The notes under the pieces: model-generated
The model's database searches: none
Told to the model about the DNA's origin: nothing
Seen by the model: only the letters and a program-made list of their open reading frames with translations
Shown: in pieces, positions 11,879 through 24,304 of the stretch
Layout of the letters: the number at the start of each line of letters is the position of its first letter
How positions within the stretch are numbered: the stretch's first letter is position 1
Made by a program: the position numbers and the translations under genes
NCBI GenBank assembly: GCA_013350335.1
Contig: CM023535.1
Coordinates: forward strand, 22,599,746-22,663,745
Direction: 5' to 3'
Origin: Chimonanthus salicifolius
Taxonomy: Eukaryota; Streptophyta; Magnoliopsida; Laurales; Calycanthaceae
DNA length: 64,000 bases

Positions 11879-12454
11879 GTTCAAATCATGTATGAATTTT
11901 TTTTATTTTTGGTAAAATATGAAAATCTAACTAGATGTATTGAAAGATCACTAAAAGTTTACATGTAAATCAAATTTCATCCTAAGATTGAAAATTAAAG
12001 CCAAGTGATTTTAGTGGTCAAAATTAACAAGTGTCTACTGAAATAATTATGCCTATTGATTTTAGCTGCTAGGATCAACCGCCTTTCATCTGAATTTTTG
12101 GATGAATTTGATTTTTCATCTTGATATTTTGGTGAGCCTTCAATCTAATTAGGTTAGAGTTTCATAAATCTCAAAAGATTTAATAAAAACTAAAAAAATG
12201 GACCAAGTGTGATGTGCTACCTCATATATAGCTTTTTTTTATTGACCTACATAATTGGGCTGACGCAGGCTTTTGGGTTGACTCATACATAAGCCCAAGC
12301 CCAAGCCCAGCCCAAATATTAGTTGGGCTTTGTTTGTCCAAGCACGACCATATTATAAATTGGGCTAAGTTTTTCTGCAAAAGCCCACCTTTTCTTCAAC
12401 CGAGTTCTTTGGGATTTTGGGGTGTCATGCCAAAATCCCATCCCTAATCCCAGG

Positions 12455-12618
12455 CAGGGGTCCGAATATCGGTCGATACGTTTCGTATCGGCCGATATAC
12501 TGATATTTTGGCAGTATCATATCGGCCGGTATCGGCCGTTTTTGTTAAAAAGAAAAAAGGAAAGAGAAAAATATCGATCGATATATTGTATTGGCCGATA
12601 CCGAATTTTAAACCCCTG
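12455..12618. mobile_element. hAT-like palindrome MITE, counterpart of 5735-5891
   Basis: The 164-bp element has ends CAGGGGTCCGAATATCGG and CCGAATTTTAAACCCCTG. Flanks are ATCCCAGG (12447-12454) and GTCCTAGG (12619-12626), 6 of 8 matching. Same insertion as in block copy 1, so it predates the duplication. Confidence 0.85.
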
Positions 12619-12897
12619 GTCCTAGGAGTCCATTTGCGAATAATTTAGAAGGAAATGATAGGAACATCAGTACATTTTTATTATAAGAGACACTAATGTA
12701 CATTTTCAATACTTAAATGATGACAAGTGAATAAAGAACAAGTTAATATCCAAAATTATTAGATACACCAACATTCCTATCACTACCCTAATTTAAGTTA
12801 AAACATTTTGAGATTCATCTAAAATGAAACTTTTTTTACAAGTTTTTAAATCTAGTCTCACTCCTTTAGCATGATGCTATAATCATATGACCCACAT

Positions 12898-13396
12898 TGT
12901 AATACCCAGTGGTGGTGGGAAAGGTTCCATACCACCTCAGACTTGCGTAGGAGAGTGGTTTAAGAGAGGGAATACCCTCCTCCCTAGCGTGAGGCCTTTA
13001 GAGCCCAATAGTGACGTTTGGGCCCAAATGTAAATCCGTGCAGATTTTTTTAGTCCAAAGTGGACAATATCGTGTTAGAGGGATGGATCATTATAAATGG
13101 TATCAGAGCACAGTTTAACTCTCTGCCTATCTAGGCCATCTATTTGTGTGGTGTTGCTTGTATAGACCCTCTATTTGTATGACGTGATAGAGCCGGGGAC
13201 GACTTAGGTCTTAAAGGGGAAGAATGTTATACCCAGCGGTGATGGGAAATGTCCCATACAGCCTCGGACTTAGAAAGGAGGGTGATTTAAAAGAGGGAAC
13301 ACCCTCCTCCCTAGCATGAGGCCTTTTGGGCTCAAAAGTGACATTTAAACCCAAATGCAAATCCGTGCGTGTTTAGAGCCCAAAGTGGATAATATC
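12898..13396 (+). mobile_element. TRIM retrotransposon, 3' LTR partly deleted
   Basis: Counterpart of 6180-6700. LTR 1 is 12898-13095, followed by a perfect TGGTATCAGAGC primer-binding site (13098-13109). LTR 2 begins at 13225 after AAAGGGGAAGAA and is cut at about 13396. Compared with copy 1, 44 bp are missing between two ATAATATC direct repeats (6669-6676 and 6713-6720 in copy 1), which removed the LTR end and its target duplication. Confidence 0.85.
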
Positions 13397-13649
13397 TTAT
13401 TTTAATATTATTATATTTGATTACCTTTATAAAAATCTTATCATCCACATTATTGATTACGTATGGTTGGGAAAAAAAAAGCTGATTTCAATCATCAAAA
13501 CGACACGAGTTTAGATCTCATGCTTGGAAGCATAAAAAGATCTACACATAATATAGTGAATAATGTGAACTGTGAAGTCAATAAAAATATTACACATCTC
13601 AATTTGCATTTCACTTTTTACATTATATAAGGTAAAATGTAAAAATATA

Positions 13650-14032
13650 GGCCAGCGATCCTCCCACGGGCATTTTGTGTTTAGCGATATAGGTTTTAGT
13701 GTATTCTCGATTTTACCCTTTGCATAAACAGTAAAATTTCGATGAGCTGATTTTTACTGTTTATGTGAATTTCGGTGAACCGATTTGCACTGTTCATGAA
13801 TTTTGAAGAGCCGACTTGCAATTTCGGCGAACCGATTTGCACTGTTCATGAATTTCGGCGAGCCAATTTGCACTGTTCATGAATTTTGGCGAGCCGACTT
13901 GAAATTTCGACGAGCCAATTGCATTATTTATGAATTTTGGCATTTTTTTTTCTTCGGTACAGCAGGTGGAGGGCAAAGTGGGGTAAAACCCGTGTTTGTA
14001 TACATAAAATACCCGTGTAATGATCGCTGGCC
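13650..14032. mobile_element. Non-autonomous TIR element with internal tandem repeat
   Basis: Perfect 11-bp terminal repeats GGCCAGCGATC / GATCGCTGGCC extend imperfectly to about 28 bp (ACGGG and ATTTT blocks inside). AAAATATA flanks both sides (13642-13649, 14033-14040) and the empty site survives in block copy 1 near 6980. Between about 13740 and 13945 is a tandem array of a roughly 35-bp unit containing CACTGTTCATGAATTT and CGAGCCGA. The open frames over it have no domain. Superfamily (hAT or MULE) is open. Confidence 0.88.
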
Positions 14033-14360
14033 AAAATATATTGTGTATAGTAAAATGGAAGATGAAGGACAATATATAGAACAATATGATAATCAATATA
14101 ATAATCAAAATGAAAGTGATGACATCACATGTTTAATTGACCTTCACGTTGATGCACAAAACTCTTTGCATGAAGAGAATTAAGACTCAAAATTGGATTA
14201 GCCATGTGCAAAATCTATTGATGATTTGATTCTAATCTTCATAAATAGAGTCTAAAATATCAAGAATGTGAGTATAATTTTTTTTTTTAATCAGTATGCA
14301 GAGTAACGTGAAAACCAATTGAAATACATCATGCCATCATAATTTGCATTTTGCTCTATG

Positions 14361-14565
14361 GTAGAGGTAAAAAAATTGGATTTACGCAGATATCTGCGTC
14401 TCGACCGATATCTTAGTATCTCGGATATCGGTTGAGATCTCTCTCCTATTCTTTTTTAAAAAATCTCAGTGTGTATCGGCCAATATCGGCGAGATTTCGG
14501 CCAATATTCACTAGTTCGACTGATACAATATGTATCGGCTGAGATATCTCCGTACTCAAAAACCC
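14361..14565. mobile_element. Degenerate palindrome MITE
   Basis: TAGAGGTAAAAAAATTGG near 14361 looks like a worn CAGGGGT end and is followed by several ATCGG/CCGAT palindromes up to about 14550. No convincing right end or duplication was found. It is the longer counterpart of the remnant at 7311-7400. Confidence 0.45.
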
Positions 14566-15206
14566 GAAATATCTATAGTCTATACATTGTTTGCACATTG
14601 ACATATTATACACATTTTGCATATTCTCCTACACATTGCATCGATCATTATACATTTTTGCATTTAGCAAAAATGATTAGGTGAAATGATTAGACACGGA
14701 GACATAAATAAGATCAGGTCTTACTTATTCAATATCCATTAGTCAAATTTGAAATTTTAAAATATGATTCTTTTTAATAGACGGTGGATATGTACTCACT
14801 GTGCATGGGTTAAAAAAATGACCGATATGTATCATACTAGTCGATAAGTATCGATTTTATATGTGCTGATATGTATCGGCCATTCAGTTATAGTATCGAC
14901 TAATACGACAAACTATCTGTTATTTTTATTTTTAAATAAAGAGCTCTTAATGTGATTGATATAGTTCAAGGGGACTTGTGTGATTTTTATAATTTTCTAA
15001 CATTTTTTAAATTCAGAGTTTTTACGATAAAAAAAATTATGAATTATAATAGAAGAAGATACGCATACCATAGGATAGTAGAGAACATGAATTTCATATT
15101 AGTTATTTCCTCATATTAGTTTTCTATTTTCTAAACTTTTAATTTTTTTTTCAAATTTTTAAGACATGCTTTATTCCTATAAAAATTTTAACCCTTAAGG
15201 GTATTT

Positions 15207-15883
15207 ATCATCTAAAAACTGACTCTATTTTCACTATTAATTTTTGAACCCTCAAAAACTATGACTTTCCAAATCCAACAAATTTGTGGATCAGTGGTGA
15301 CTAGCGCTCATCGACGACAGTGTCTTAATGTAGCTAAACAGGAAAGATTTTAGTCACAATTTTTTATTAGAAGTAGGGCTAATTATAATTGTAGGTATAT
15401 GGGCTTGAGTTGAGCCTAGCTCATGGATAATATTCAATGCTTATCAAATTCAAAGGAGATTTTTTAATGTGATTGATAATTTGATATAGATTATATGTTG
15501 TGTTTGTGGTTTTTTTTTGAAAAATTAATGAAAATAAATCTTTTGTAACTCTAAAATTAAATAAGTTGCTCTTAAACCATTTAATTTGAAAATATTGGTG
15601 AAAAAAACTTGAAAATTGATCGAAATTGATTTTTTTTTTTTAAATTGAAAGAAACCTGTATTGGCGTATATATACCGTAAGTATTGGCTGAAAATTTAGT
15701 TAGAATCGTCAAACTTGGACAAAATGATAGGTTGTATCCTCCACTATGAGGTAGGGATATCCATGTTATGAAAAAAATGACATGTTGTTTATAAGCCGAT
15801 ACACATAGATAGCGAAAATACCAATGTCTCAACGTAACGGCTGAATCTTATTTCTAGAGTCCTACCGACAAGGGTCCTACTTA
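15207..15883. other. AT-rich intergenic stretch with one degenerate repeat motif
   Basis: Contains one copy of an AATGTGATTGATA motif near 15466 that recurs at 7964, 14949, 17178 and 17335, each followed by a poly-T-rich tail. The open frame at 15581-15832 (minus) has no domain. Confidence 0.5.
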
Positions 15884-16142
15884 AGGCTGAAACTCAGGTT
15901 GGGTTGGGTTTCAATAAACTCAATCTAACCCATGTCAAAAATTATTGAACTTGACTCGAATTACTCAATCCAACCAGACCTGAATTTCTGATTTGACTTA
16001 ACCAAGATGTTATTTTATAACTTGGTATACTTAGGTCGGATTGCTTTTAAATTTTTCAACTCGACTTTACTTGAATTTCATACGGGTTTATTTTTCTCAA
16101 TCCTACTTTACCTGAGATATACAAAAACATAACCCAAACCCA
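15884..16142 (+). mobile_element. Truncated left end of a GGCTGAAACT transposon
   Basis: GGCTGAAACTCAGG at about 15885 starts a run of GGGTTGGGTT and AACCCATGT motifs. These line up with the left end of the 1.1-kb element at 22288-23426 (TGAAACTCGG, then CCCATGT, AATT and ACTGAA/TTGAA blocks). No matching right end follows, so this is a truncated relative. Confidence 0.6.
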
Positions 16143-16574
16143 TTGATTTCTCTCTTGTTTCACACCCAGTGCTACCCACTGATTTCTCGTCAAACCAAGT
16201 TTCACCCCAAGTCCTACCCACTGATTTCTCGTCAAATTATTGTTGTCCGGACACCAAACCGCCCTTGTGCTACAATTCCTAGTTCACTGCGGAGACATAG
16301 ATCAAATGGGCCACTGTCTCAGTTCAAGTTCAGATCTTTGGTCCTGTGAATGGCGAACCATCTGATGGATGGGCCACACCCCAGATAACGTTATACTTTG
16401 AATTGAGTGATGAAGAAGGCATGAATGTAAACCAAAGATGGCAGGTAATCCATGGACAACGGTCTCCAAGGATCATGGGCCGTTCATCCCTCTTTGAGAA
16501 AAGCTTAGATGTTAACCATTGGATTGGTGGGCTGTGCAGTTTTCATTGCCTGTATTTAAAAAAAAAAATGAAAG

Positions 16575-16875
16575 GAAAAAAGATTTGTTCATAGACTGTC
16601 AGACAACCGAGCGATCATCCCAGCCAGAGGAAGCCAACTGTGAACGATACTCTAGGGTCCAAGATCTAACGGGCAAATCTGGGCCATTAATCACGCTCTG
16701 ATTGCACGGTCATGATTAATCCACCAGACTTGATGACCTGTCTCGAACCAAAGGATACAGAAATACGATCCATTAGGATATTGCTCAAGTAAGGTCACGT
16801 GGAGTTTGTGTTGTTCCTCACTTTTTAAAGAGCAGCTGAAATATTCATCTTACCGATGTGGGACTAATAATGTTA
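16575..16875. repeat. Dispersed repeat shared with 9205-9500
   Basis: Shares the GTCAGACAACCGA start, the CCACCAGACTTGATG middle and the CTTACCGATGTGGGACT end with the earlier stretch. No coding signal. Confidence 0.65.
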
Positions 16876-19734
16876 TCGTAGCGATCCATATAGTACTAGT
16901 TATTTGTAACTTTTTTAATTCTTTTAAACTGTTGTTTTGACCATTTTTTTTTATTTGATTTTGTAGTGGATATGATTTTAAGAAAATTTAGAAACAAACT
17001 TTTTAAGTGTAATAGGTATTTATTATCCATTCCAACCTTTTTTTCCTTAAGATTTGTCTATTTTAATTTATTTTCATGATTTTTTTATTTTCTTTAAGAA
17101 AATCTCTTTTTGGGGTTTTGAGAAAATAACTTGACAAAATGATATGGAGTGGTAATGGAATTGAACGGAGATATTTTAATGTGATTGATATAGTTTGTAG
17201 GGTATTTTTGTAACTTTTGATTTTTTTTAAATCATGAAATTTAGATTTTTAAGATAATTCCTATTTTGAGGTTTCTTGTAAAAAAAATAATAAAATGATA
17301 TAAAAATATTTATGGAATTAAATGAAGAGCCCTTATGTGATTGATATAGATTGTAGGGTGTTTGTATGATTTTTCTATTTTTTTTAACATTTTCATGAAA
17401 TTCATATTTTTTTTTTTATGAAAAAACTTATAAAATATAAGAGAAGATACATATCATTTATGGGACACTTGCAAACATGAATTTCATATCAGGTATTTTG
17501 CATCTCAGTTTTTATTTTCTATTTTTTTTTTTGACAATTTTCAATTATTTAAGATGTAATTTATTAATATCAAAATTTATGATCTTAAAGATCTAATTCT
17601 CTATGAAAAGGATTGCCATTTTTAACTAAAATATGCTCACATTAGGTTTTTCTATTTTTCCTTTTTTTGATATTTTTATGTATCTTTCTAACAAATTAAG
17701 AAAAGAAAAAAAAAAAAAGAGAGAGGCCGACTATTTTTCCATGGATACTGTACATATCACTTGTAAATAATCGACGGCATTCCACTTCACTTATCTATTT
17801 AACTCAGTTAAAATCAAGTACTTATAAATATTTTTAAGGGTTACTGAACTCAAATTCACTATCAAATATAATGTATTAAATTGAGCCATGGGCCATGGGA
17901 ACCTGGCGATTCAACTCATTCATTGTAATTATTATAGAAATTTCTTACGTACATTTAAAAACATTAGATCAACGTGTTCTTTAACTGAAAAGAAGTTATA
18001 AACAAGATGACAAAGACAGGAAAATGAACTGAAAGAAAGATGAAAAAAGGGCTTAAAAGGAGCATGAGAAGATGGAAAATGACCTTAAAAGACTTGAAAA
18101 AGTTGAAAAGAACTTGAAAATAAGAGAATTAAGTTAAAAGGATTGATAATTTTACTAAGATGGTGCGCAAAAATAGAAGCTTGATGAATTAAAAAGCTAG
18201 AAAGCAAATGGGAAAATTTTATTTTTTACATAATCCAGTCTTGGTGCACAAATCAATTCCCATGAAAAGGGCTTGAATAAGTTCAAATATGTAATAAGCT
18301 ATAATATATGGAAGAATCTGTCATCATTGATTGATGGCAAATATCATATCTGGACCTGTCATTAATGATATTGTGTGCTAAGGAAAGCTGAATCCAATTT
18401 TTTCTTTTTTGAAAATATGAATATTTTGGACTGAGACTAATCCCTCGGTTATATAAAATCACCCACGAGTCTTGTATATCATGTTAGCCTAGAGAGGTCT
18501 AACTCAAAACCTCTAATCTAAATGTGTAATCTTAAAAGTTAAAACCAACTGAAATACCCGATGGATAATCTTCCAGATATCCTGCATAATTATTGCATGT
18601 CATGGCTAAAGTATGGTATGAAGACTCATGATCCAATGATCAACTGATCTGGTTGGGCTCACAAGGAATGAAATGTTCCATCCTGTATCCCAGATAGGAG
18701 TTATGAGCCTCCAATTCTTTGCCCTGTTGTAGCCATTGATCAAAGGTTTGGATCTTGGGTCCAGGATTATCTGGGCATCCTTAATCCAGCTTTGGCTCCT
18801 CATAGGGGTATCCACTGAATTAAAAAGTAAGAAAATTTAGAGCCAATTTGTCCTTTTTGGGTTCCATTCAGTTGTGTCTGCAATTATCAAAAAACAATGG
18901 TGACCCCTCCCAGTTGATACACTCACTTTAGAATGAAGAATTTTGAAGACAAATTTGCTGTAGACATCCACAATAAAACCCTTTAATATATCCTCCACCA
19001 CACATATAGTACTAGAGTGAGGCTCTAGCAGGCATCATCTATTAAAGGGTCTTCACTACCTTCTGCACCACCTTGACATCTGAAGCCTTCCGTTTGAAGC
19101 AAACTTCAAATCCAGTTACATTTCTAATATTCAGCTTAGATAGATGTAAGGTAGGATTAAGAACCAATAAAGACCCAAAATGATTCTTCTTTTAGTTATA
19201 ATAACATCCATCAAGAAGCAAATACGAGCAACGAATCAGCATATACTTAAATACTCATCACTGTTTACACACAATAATAGATGAAAAAACAATAATAAAT
19301 ACAATAATGAAATTAACAAAATGCATGGGGCATGGAGTTCGTTTTCCTCGGATGAGGTTTACATCAACTCACCCAATCAGACCATTCTTGCTGAACTCCA
19401 AACCTAATGAATCTGCTCCCCTAGTATTTGTAGAAAGTCATGAACACCAATACACTGTGCAGTTGAGGTACATCAATTTTAACCAATTCCATGACCTCAG
19501 CACTGAAAAAATTGACCATGTTAACTCATGGTAGCACCCACTTTCTTCAATTAAATTTCAACCTCCCTCTTGTCCTCGAGCTGCAGCTAATCTTTACCTC
19601 TCAGTCTTAACTGAACCCATCAGATTGACTTGATTGAGTGTTATTCAGTCTCGAGCTCAAGGCATCTCATCCTCTTATGATTTTGCATAAAGCTGCGAAT
19701 CATTAGCTCAGTCAGAGTTCTCAAAATCAATCAC
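16876..19734. other. AT-rich intergenic DNA downstream of the NIPA gene
   Basis: Mostly poly-T/poly-A rich sequence with two further copies of the AATGTGATTGATATAG motif (17178, 17335). From about 19300 rightward the sequence probably includes the 3' untranslated region of the minus-strand NIPA gene. Small open frames at 18606-18815 and 19307-19534 show no domain. No RNA gene was recognised. Confidence 0.55.
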
Positions 19735-22700
19735 CTAATACAGTTCTTGTCTTCTTAGGCAGATATCTTCAGAAGACGGCATATCCTCTTCCTCGTGCTT
19801 CAATAAATCTCCATTCCCACTGCACAGTCGGGTTGATATCGAAGGGGACAACGGTGCATACACACCTGCAGATAATTAATTAGACAGAGAAACAGGTGAT
19901 TACATTTGTCGAAGTTAACTAAGCAACGGCAAAGACAAGCAAACTTTAAGGAATAAAATTTATCATGTATACCTCTTGAACTTCTGTCGAAGTCTTTAGT
20001 TACATGCAACAAGATGGTTCCAGAGAGCACAACAATAAAGCCACAAATTTCAGACACAATGCTTCCCACACTTTGGCCATCCCAATCCTGAAATAGAGCA
20101 CCAAAAGAAATCATACTGTAAATTGAAAGGCGCACACTGCCCCGAAGGTGGTTGGTTTGTCAAATAACTTTCCATCAATATTCTTTTTTTAAAAATGGTG
20201 TGAAGGCATATAGAGACGGAAGAAATAAAAGTTCGACAATTTACATTCGGTTTTTGTTTTAATTGTAAGCAATGCATCTTCTTTTTTTTTTGAAACATTA
20301 ACGATTTGATTCCATTAAAATAAGAAGAGGCTACAAGAGAAGGATCCAGGTATATGTTAATTTAAGTAATACATCCAACCACGAAGCTGTGTTTAGCCCA
20401 AGGTTAGTTTAGAAATCAAGAGCATAGCTCCAGCTATTTTTCATATTCAAAAGGTTTTCCCTTTATTGCATTGTTATCCCACAGATTATTTTCATTTTAT
20501 TTAATCTTATTTGAATGGTCCCCTCAAATAAAATTTTGGAAGCACCAAACAGCAAATTCAGTATTTCCAAATAATTAGGATTAAATGAATGGCTTTTGGA
20601 AATTTAAGTTCTCAGCTAAGTTACATCTGCAGATTGATACCTTGAACATTATGACGCTTGCAAGGATTGTAAGTGAGGTGAACATAACATAATATATAGG
20701 AGACACGACAGCAGTATTAAAAGTGTCAAGAGCCTGAACCATTGAAGAAAACTCCATTAAAACAGCAAAACCAATGGAAAAATTATCTTAACAAATATCA
20801 AAATTCACATTAAACAAGTTTATAACATATTTTGTTCATTATAACAAATTTAAGTATCAAAGAAAGATCAAGACATCAAGCACAGACTATGTCATTATGT
20901 CAAATTGGTGGTTGGTGGCTAAATCAATTGATGATATATAAATTTTGGAAAGAAAAATAACATGCTCAGTATATTCTTAAATTATATTTGTTTATTAAGC
21001 AGAATCTACTCGTACAAATAGCACATAGGTGATGGTTATTGGAGATATTATCATCCTGACATTTTTGGAATTCTCTGAGTACACAAATTTCTTGCTCAGA
21101 AAGTGGTAGAATCTTAAACCTATAGATTACTGATGTAGGACAGGCTCTGATACCAAATATGATGCAATATAGAAGTGAAGTGTGCCCTAAAATGGGGTTA
21201 TGGAATTCAAAACCCAAGATCTAAGAAAGTAATAAAGGAAAATATGAGATCTGAATGAAAGCTAATGCTCACAATATGCAATAAAAGCGTTGAGTTAAGA
21301 AGATAATAATATAATACTCTGTAAACCATGATTAAAAACAAGATTTATGCAAATAACATCACATAATCAAAAGATCCAAAGAGATCCACAGCATGCAAGC
21401 ATATTAAAACCTATAAGTAATCACAAATCAAGATTAGGTCTTCCAAATATCCTAAGATCATATTCAAGATGTCTAGAATTTCACAAACAAGTGAAAAAGT
21501 ACAGATTCTTGATGAAAAGAATCAAGTCCTACTTCAATCCAAACCCAAAAACACTTAAAATAGGACTAAGAAAGGGGTTGTTTGGTGATCCGGTACAAAA
21601 AAATTCCATTACAGGGTAGGAATCAAGTCGGAACCCAAAACGGTGCAAAACATGACTGAAAAGCAGTCCATCTATACGGCAATATGGATGGTGGGGTCGG
21701 GGTTAGGATGGCTTGCTGAGTTGAAATTCAGGCCTGGTTGGGTTAGATTTGGGATTATTTGTGATTTTTGGGCTTTTTAGGGTTCCAAAAATGCAGGAGA
21801 ATTGGAGAAAAAGTTGGAGGAGATGAAGAATAAAATAGAATAAGGAGAGATTAGGAGGAGGAGAAAGGATAGAAAACACCTGATTTCTTTAGAGTCACAC
21901 CAAAGGAGAGATGGAGTCGTACCACCAGTCTTCAAGAGAGCATGCAGAAAATTTTCTTCACTTGTATCCTATTCTCAAATAATGAGTGTTCACCATTTAT
22001 AAGAAAGACCTATGAAACCCTAGAAGCACACACGTGTGCCACATGTGTGAATAATAAAATAAAATAAACAATAAAGTAAAATTCCTAAATCCACTGCTTT
22101 GGCAACTCCAGATCCATTTGATGGTTTGGATCAATCCAATCACAATCCAACAGATAAAACAACTCACAAACTCGATCAGATGAAATAAACAATCAAATCA
22201 GGCATTCGAAGCAATCTAATCATAGATCTATGCACCAATTTGGGCTATCCATGCCTGGATTTGTCTCTATTCGTGATCAGATATATTTATGGCTGAAACT
22301 CGGATGGGTCGGGCCGGATTTTGACAAACCCAACCCTAACCCATGTAGAAAATTACTGAACCCGAACCAACCCTACCCGAATTTCTTAACCTGACCCTAC
22401 CCGATTTGCTGACCCCGCTTAACCCGAGTGCTAGCCCGACCCACCGACCCGAGCCAATCTGCTAAGTTTTTAGGGAGATGGATGGATGGGATGGAAGTAA
22501 CTGCAATGCTGACTGGATCTGTCCCGGGCAGTGGTGGTTGGTTGGGTTGAAGCAAACAAAGATGGATTTGAGCAGGGGGTGAGCAGTCAGGCAGTATTGG
22601 GTCAGTTTAGAGTGGAAAGAGGGCGTTGGCAGAAGGGAGGTTGGATCAGTGAGGATGGAGTGGCTCGCGGCGGCAAACGGAAAGCAATCATGGAGCTTTG

Positions 22701-23040
22701 ATTTTTGGAAGACCAAACACAAAAGCTAGCTTGAAAGGACAAGGATATGCCCACCTGTATCCATGGAAAATGCCTCGCAGCGGTAAAAACAAAGGTCACC
22801 GCCGGACTCATATGTGTACCAGAAATGTGCCCAACTGCATATATCACTACAGTCATTATAAGTCTCCCTGGAAGTGAAGCTCCAAGCTTTGAAATGGCAT
22901 TTCCATTCTTCAAACTCAATGCAACAACAACACACGTCACAAAAACCAGTAGAAATGTAGCTATTATCTTCGCAATAACTTGTAAAATGAAAGACAGGGA
23001 GAAAGGGAATAGGGCGGATGGTGGAGAGGAGCACGGAGAG

Positions 23041-23086
<46 letters not shown>

Positions 23087-24259
23087 CAAGAATGAGAGGG
23101 GACCGAGCAGGCTTTGGGATAGGGATCAATGGAGCAGAGAGGAGAAACAAGAGTGAGGAACGACAACAGCAATTAGGGTTAGGTTAAGTTTCAATTTTAT
23201 ATACAAAAAATTCGGGTTGAGTAGCCGGGTAGGTTAAGGTTGGGGTGGGTGGTGTCAACTCGGGTTGGGTTGGGTCGGGTTGATACTCAAAATTTCGAGC
23301 CCAACCCGACCTGAATTTAACTCGGGTTTTTTTTTTTCTTCAACCCAACTCGGCCCTAGTTTGAAAAATATACAACCCAACCCATAAATTTTTCGGGTCG
23401 GGTTATGTTGACCCAAGTTTCAACCTAGATATATTAGAAATGCACACATAATCATCATCCAACCATGTTGAGGAAAAATCTAGATTCTGATGCATCTTTT
23501 TTTGTTGACGTCCCATGATGTCCTCACCGATTACCTCTTTTGGTTTGAGGTCTTGCCTTTTGCAATGAGACTCTTCCATTATCCTAACCATTCTATGTGC
23601 AAGTTCTCAGACACCAAGGACCAAATTCTTCTGTACTACTATGCAAAGGCCAGTTTTGGTTCGCATCATAAGGTCCCCAAACATGCTAGACATACAAATG
23701 GTCATTTGTAATTTTGTAGTCTAAACCAAAGAGCTATTATTGCAGTGGCAAGGTGAGCAATCTATTCTTTCAATGTCGTATAGATCAATCAACAATATGG
23801 ACGAAGAACGTCTCCCAATATATGGTTGCGTCATATTAGTTCAATTGCACTTTTCCTGTGTCACTGAGCTGGATAAGATATTTGTTCTATCAATTTTGGG
23901 GGATTCAAAACCTTTATGTTGTTATTTGTCCTCATAATCACTTCTATGTACAATCAAGAACAACTAATGATACGAGCAAGTGTTGCCCATATAAAATTTC
24001 ATTTTCATTGTATAAGAGATGCCATGTTTTTTAAGGCTCTTAAAATTTTACATTTATCCAACGAGAGAAATTCATCGAGTTAATTCAATGGACTTTACAA
24101 GTTAATTGGTATAAACAATTGGTATCAAATAGGATAAGGGTGCAATTGACGAGGAGTAGATAGGTGTGGGGAGAATTGGATCCATTAGGTCTACTATAGA
24201 CTCCATAAACCAAAGTTTGTATGAAAGTCTCATGAGAACTGTTATAAGGGGGAGAATTG

Positions 24260-24304
<45 letters not shown>

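Larger units (their letters stand above)
11277..15206 (+). repeat. Segmental direct repeat, copy 2
   Basis: Counterpart of 5088-8190 in the same orientation, starting a few dozen bases after the TRIM at 10681-11228. It is longer because it gained a 512-bp MITE (11367-11878) and a 383-bp TIR element (13650-14032). It lacks the MITE at 7655-7846 and has a 44-bp deletion in its TRIM. No host gene lies in it. Confidence 0.85.

Noticed and set aside
22602..23150. A 182-aa gene starting [13 protein letters not shown]
   Set aside because: Only the middle (22755-22978) is a NIP exon with splice sites; both ends are intron or low-complexity frames, including GA-run Ser/Leu repeats.
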